Of a DNA stretch of 5,671 bases, positions 4,929 through 5,671 are shown one piece after another; the first letter of the stretch is position 1; every line of letters begins with the position of its first letter. The stretch comes from Kiritimatiellia bacterium. GTDB lineage: Bacteria > Verrucomicrobiota > Kiritimatiellia > RFP12 > UBA1067. The notes beneath the pieces are model-generated. The model was not told the DNA's origin. It did not search any database and was given only the letters and a program-made list of their open reading frames with translations. The DNA is taken from assembly GCA_017936245.1 (NCBI GenBank), contig JAGBFY010000351.1:1-5671 (forward strand), given 5' to 3'. The position numbers and the translations under genes are program-made.

Positions 4929-5671
4929 TCACCGAATTATTATCCTCAAGCCGCCCAAGCCAAGCGAGCGCAAACGCCCTTCGCCCTCGCCTTCGAATGC
5001 GAACGACTGCAAGTTGCCGCCATTGAGCATAAACTTAAAGTCGACAATACCATCGACCGCGGCAATTTCGCAAGCGCGAGCACCATCTAGATCCATCGAG
5101 AGCATACCATCGCCTGACACATCGGCTGTGAACTTGCCTGTTCCTTTGCGTGTTGCTCCCCACGCAAAATCGATGCGAGCGCCGCTGGGGATAGAAAGAT
5201 AGCTTTCTGCATCTTCAACCTCAGGCGAAACGTACGTCATTTTGGCGCCCCCACACCCAAGACGGGCGCAATAATCTCTGCGCCAATCGTATTCGCAGGC
5301 ACCTATATCGAGTCTGCCGTTATATACGCGCTGGAATGCACGGTTGTCCAGCCCTGCGAATGTCGACATGCCGAATTGCGCCGGACCATTGTCGATCAGA
5401 ACGCTGCCGCGCACCGGCACATAATTCTCGTCCACCCCCAGCGCTGCCGCATCATTTCCGGCAAAACATCCGGATGTGGTAACTTTCCCTTCTACGATCA
5501 TCGTAGCCAGGCTGCCGCCGAGCACATAGGCGCAATTTTCCAATACCGAACCTGCGCTGACGATATTTTCCTTGGCGGTTACCGAGAGGAAAAGACACCC
5601 CTTGTAGGTTACCGCACCGCCATACACGCACGTATTGGGCCCGAAAGTGCAATTGACTACGCACATGGGAG
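4929..5671 (-). CDS. Beta-helix surface/secreted protein, C-terminal part (5' end outside window)
   Basis: The frame is open to the right edge and only the last 247 or so codons are present; the Met at 5666 is internal. Numbering from that Met, residues 1-70 look like rungs of a right-handed parallel beta-helix, with a cysteine in each (VVNCTF, YKGCLF, LENCAY, TSGCF; Cys6, 24, 45, 67). Residues 82-127 resemble the 'choice-of-anchor Q' ending of such proteins: YVPVRGSVLIDNG, a spacer, then NRAFQRVYNGRLDIGACEYD. A further C-terminal domain of about 115 residues, rich in Gly and predicted beta-strands, ends LGLGGLRIIIR; I do not recognise it. No hydrophobic anchor, LPXTG, PEP-CTERM or GlyGly-CTERM signal is visible. 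By family such proteins are exported and may bind or cleave polysaccharide, but no catalytic motif is seen here. The signal peptide and most of the helix would lie beyond the window. Confidence 0.75.
   Translation of the reverse strand, partial: PMCVVNCTFGPNTCVYGGAVTYKGCLFLSVTAKENIVSAGSVLENCAYVLGGSLATMIVEGKVTTSGCFAGNDAAALGVDENYVPVRGSVLIDNGPAQFGMSTFAGLDNRAFQRVYNGRLDIGACEYDWRRDYCARLGCGGAKMTYVSPEVEDAESYLSIPSGARIDFAWGATRKGTGKFTADVSGDGMLSMDLDGARACEIAAVDGIVDFKFMLNGGNLQSFAFEGEGEGRLRSLGLGGLRIIIR

Overview
The window reads as a piece of a PVC-superphylum genome, most likely Kiritimatiellota or Lentisphaerota. This is an inference from three things: a fused RpiB–serine hydroxymethyltransferase gene, a cysteine-rich beta-helix surface protein ending in a 'choice-of-anchor Q'-like motif (VYNGRLDIGACEYD), and an AAA-ATPase/PD-(D/E)XK protein of the kind often found in many copies in gut anaerobes. 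Nothing here fixes the taxon. All four recognised protein genes are on the minus strand, so the biological order runs from the right edge to the left.

Right edge (4929-5671): the 3' end of a large secreted or surface beta-helix protein whose start lies outside the window. It is followed at 4877-4905 by a 13-bp hairpin that pairs fully only in minus-strand RNA and probably marks the transcript end. Middle (4807-1834): a two-gene operon. A promoter (TTGAAT, 17 bp, TACAAT) and a GAAAGG ribosome-binding site lead into a 555-codon RpiB–GlyA fusion. Its TGA stop overlaps the GTG start of rimO by four bases (GTGA), so the two are probably translationally coupled. Left (1779-167): an independent, visibly more AT-rich gene for an AAA-ATPase-like/PD-(D/E)XK nuclease-like protein. 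Its promoter is near consensus (TTGCGG, 17 bp, TATAAT) and sits so close to the ATG that the mRNA should be leaderless or nearly so.

Left edge (1-166): no intact gene. It holds a second copy of a 43-bp stretch (41/43 identical) that also lies inside the ATPase gene, where it encodes the start of the nuclease domain. Around it are a GGAATTC inverted repeat and a GGGGAC/GTCCCC inverted repeat. In the matching reading frame the similarity may continue upstream (SKEGSV against SKEASV), which suggests a decayed paralogue fragment or a dispersed repeat.

Functionally, the central operon joins pentose-phosphate isomerisation (RpiB), one-carbon supply (SHMT) and an S-adenosylmethionine-consuming modification of ribosomal protein S12 (RimO). 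This is housekeeping metabolism with unusual gene architecture. I see no convincing multi-gene undescribed system. The most notable items are the RpiB–SHMT fusion coupled to a compact RimO, the 43-bp repeat shared between the ATPase gene and its downstream region, the leaderless promoter arrangement, and the uncharacterised C-terminal domain of the beta-helix protein.
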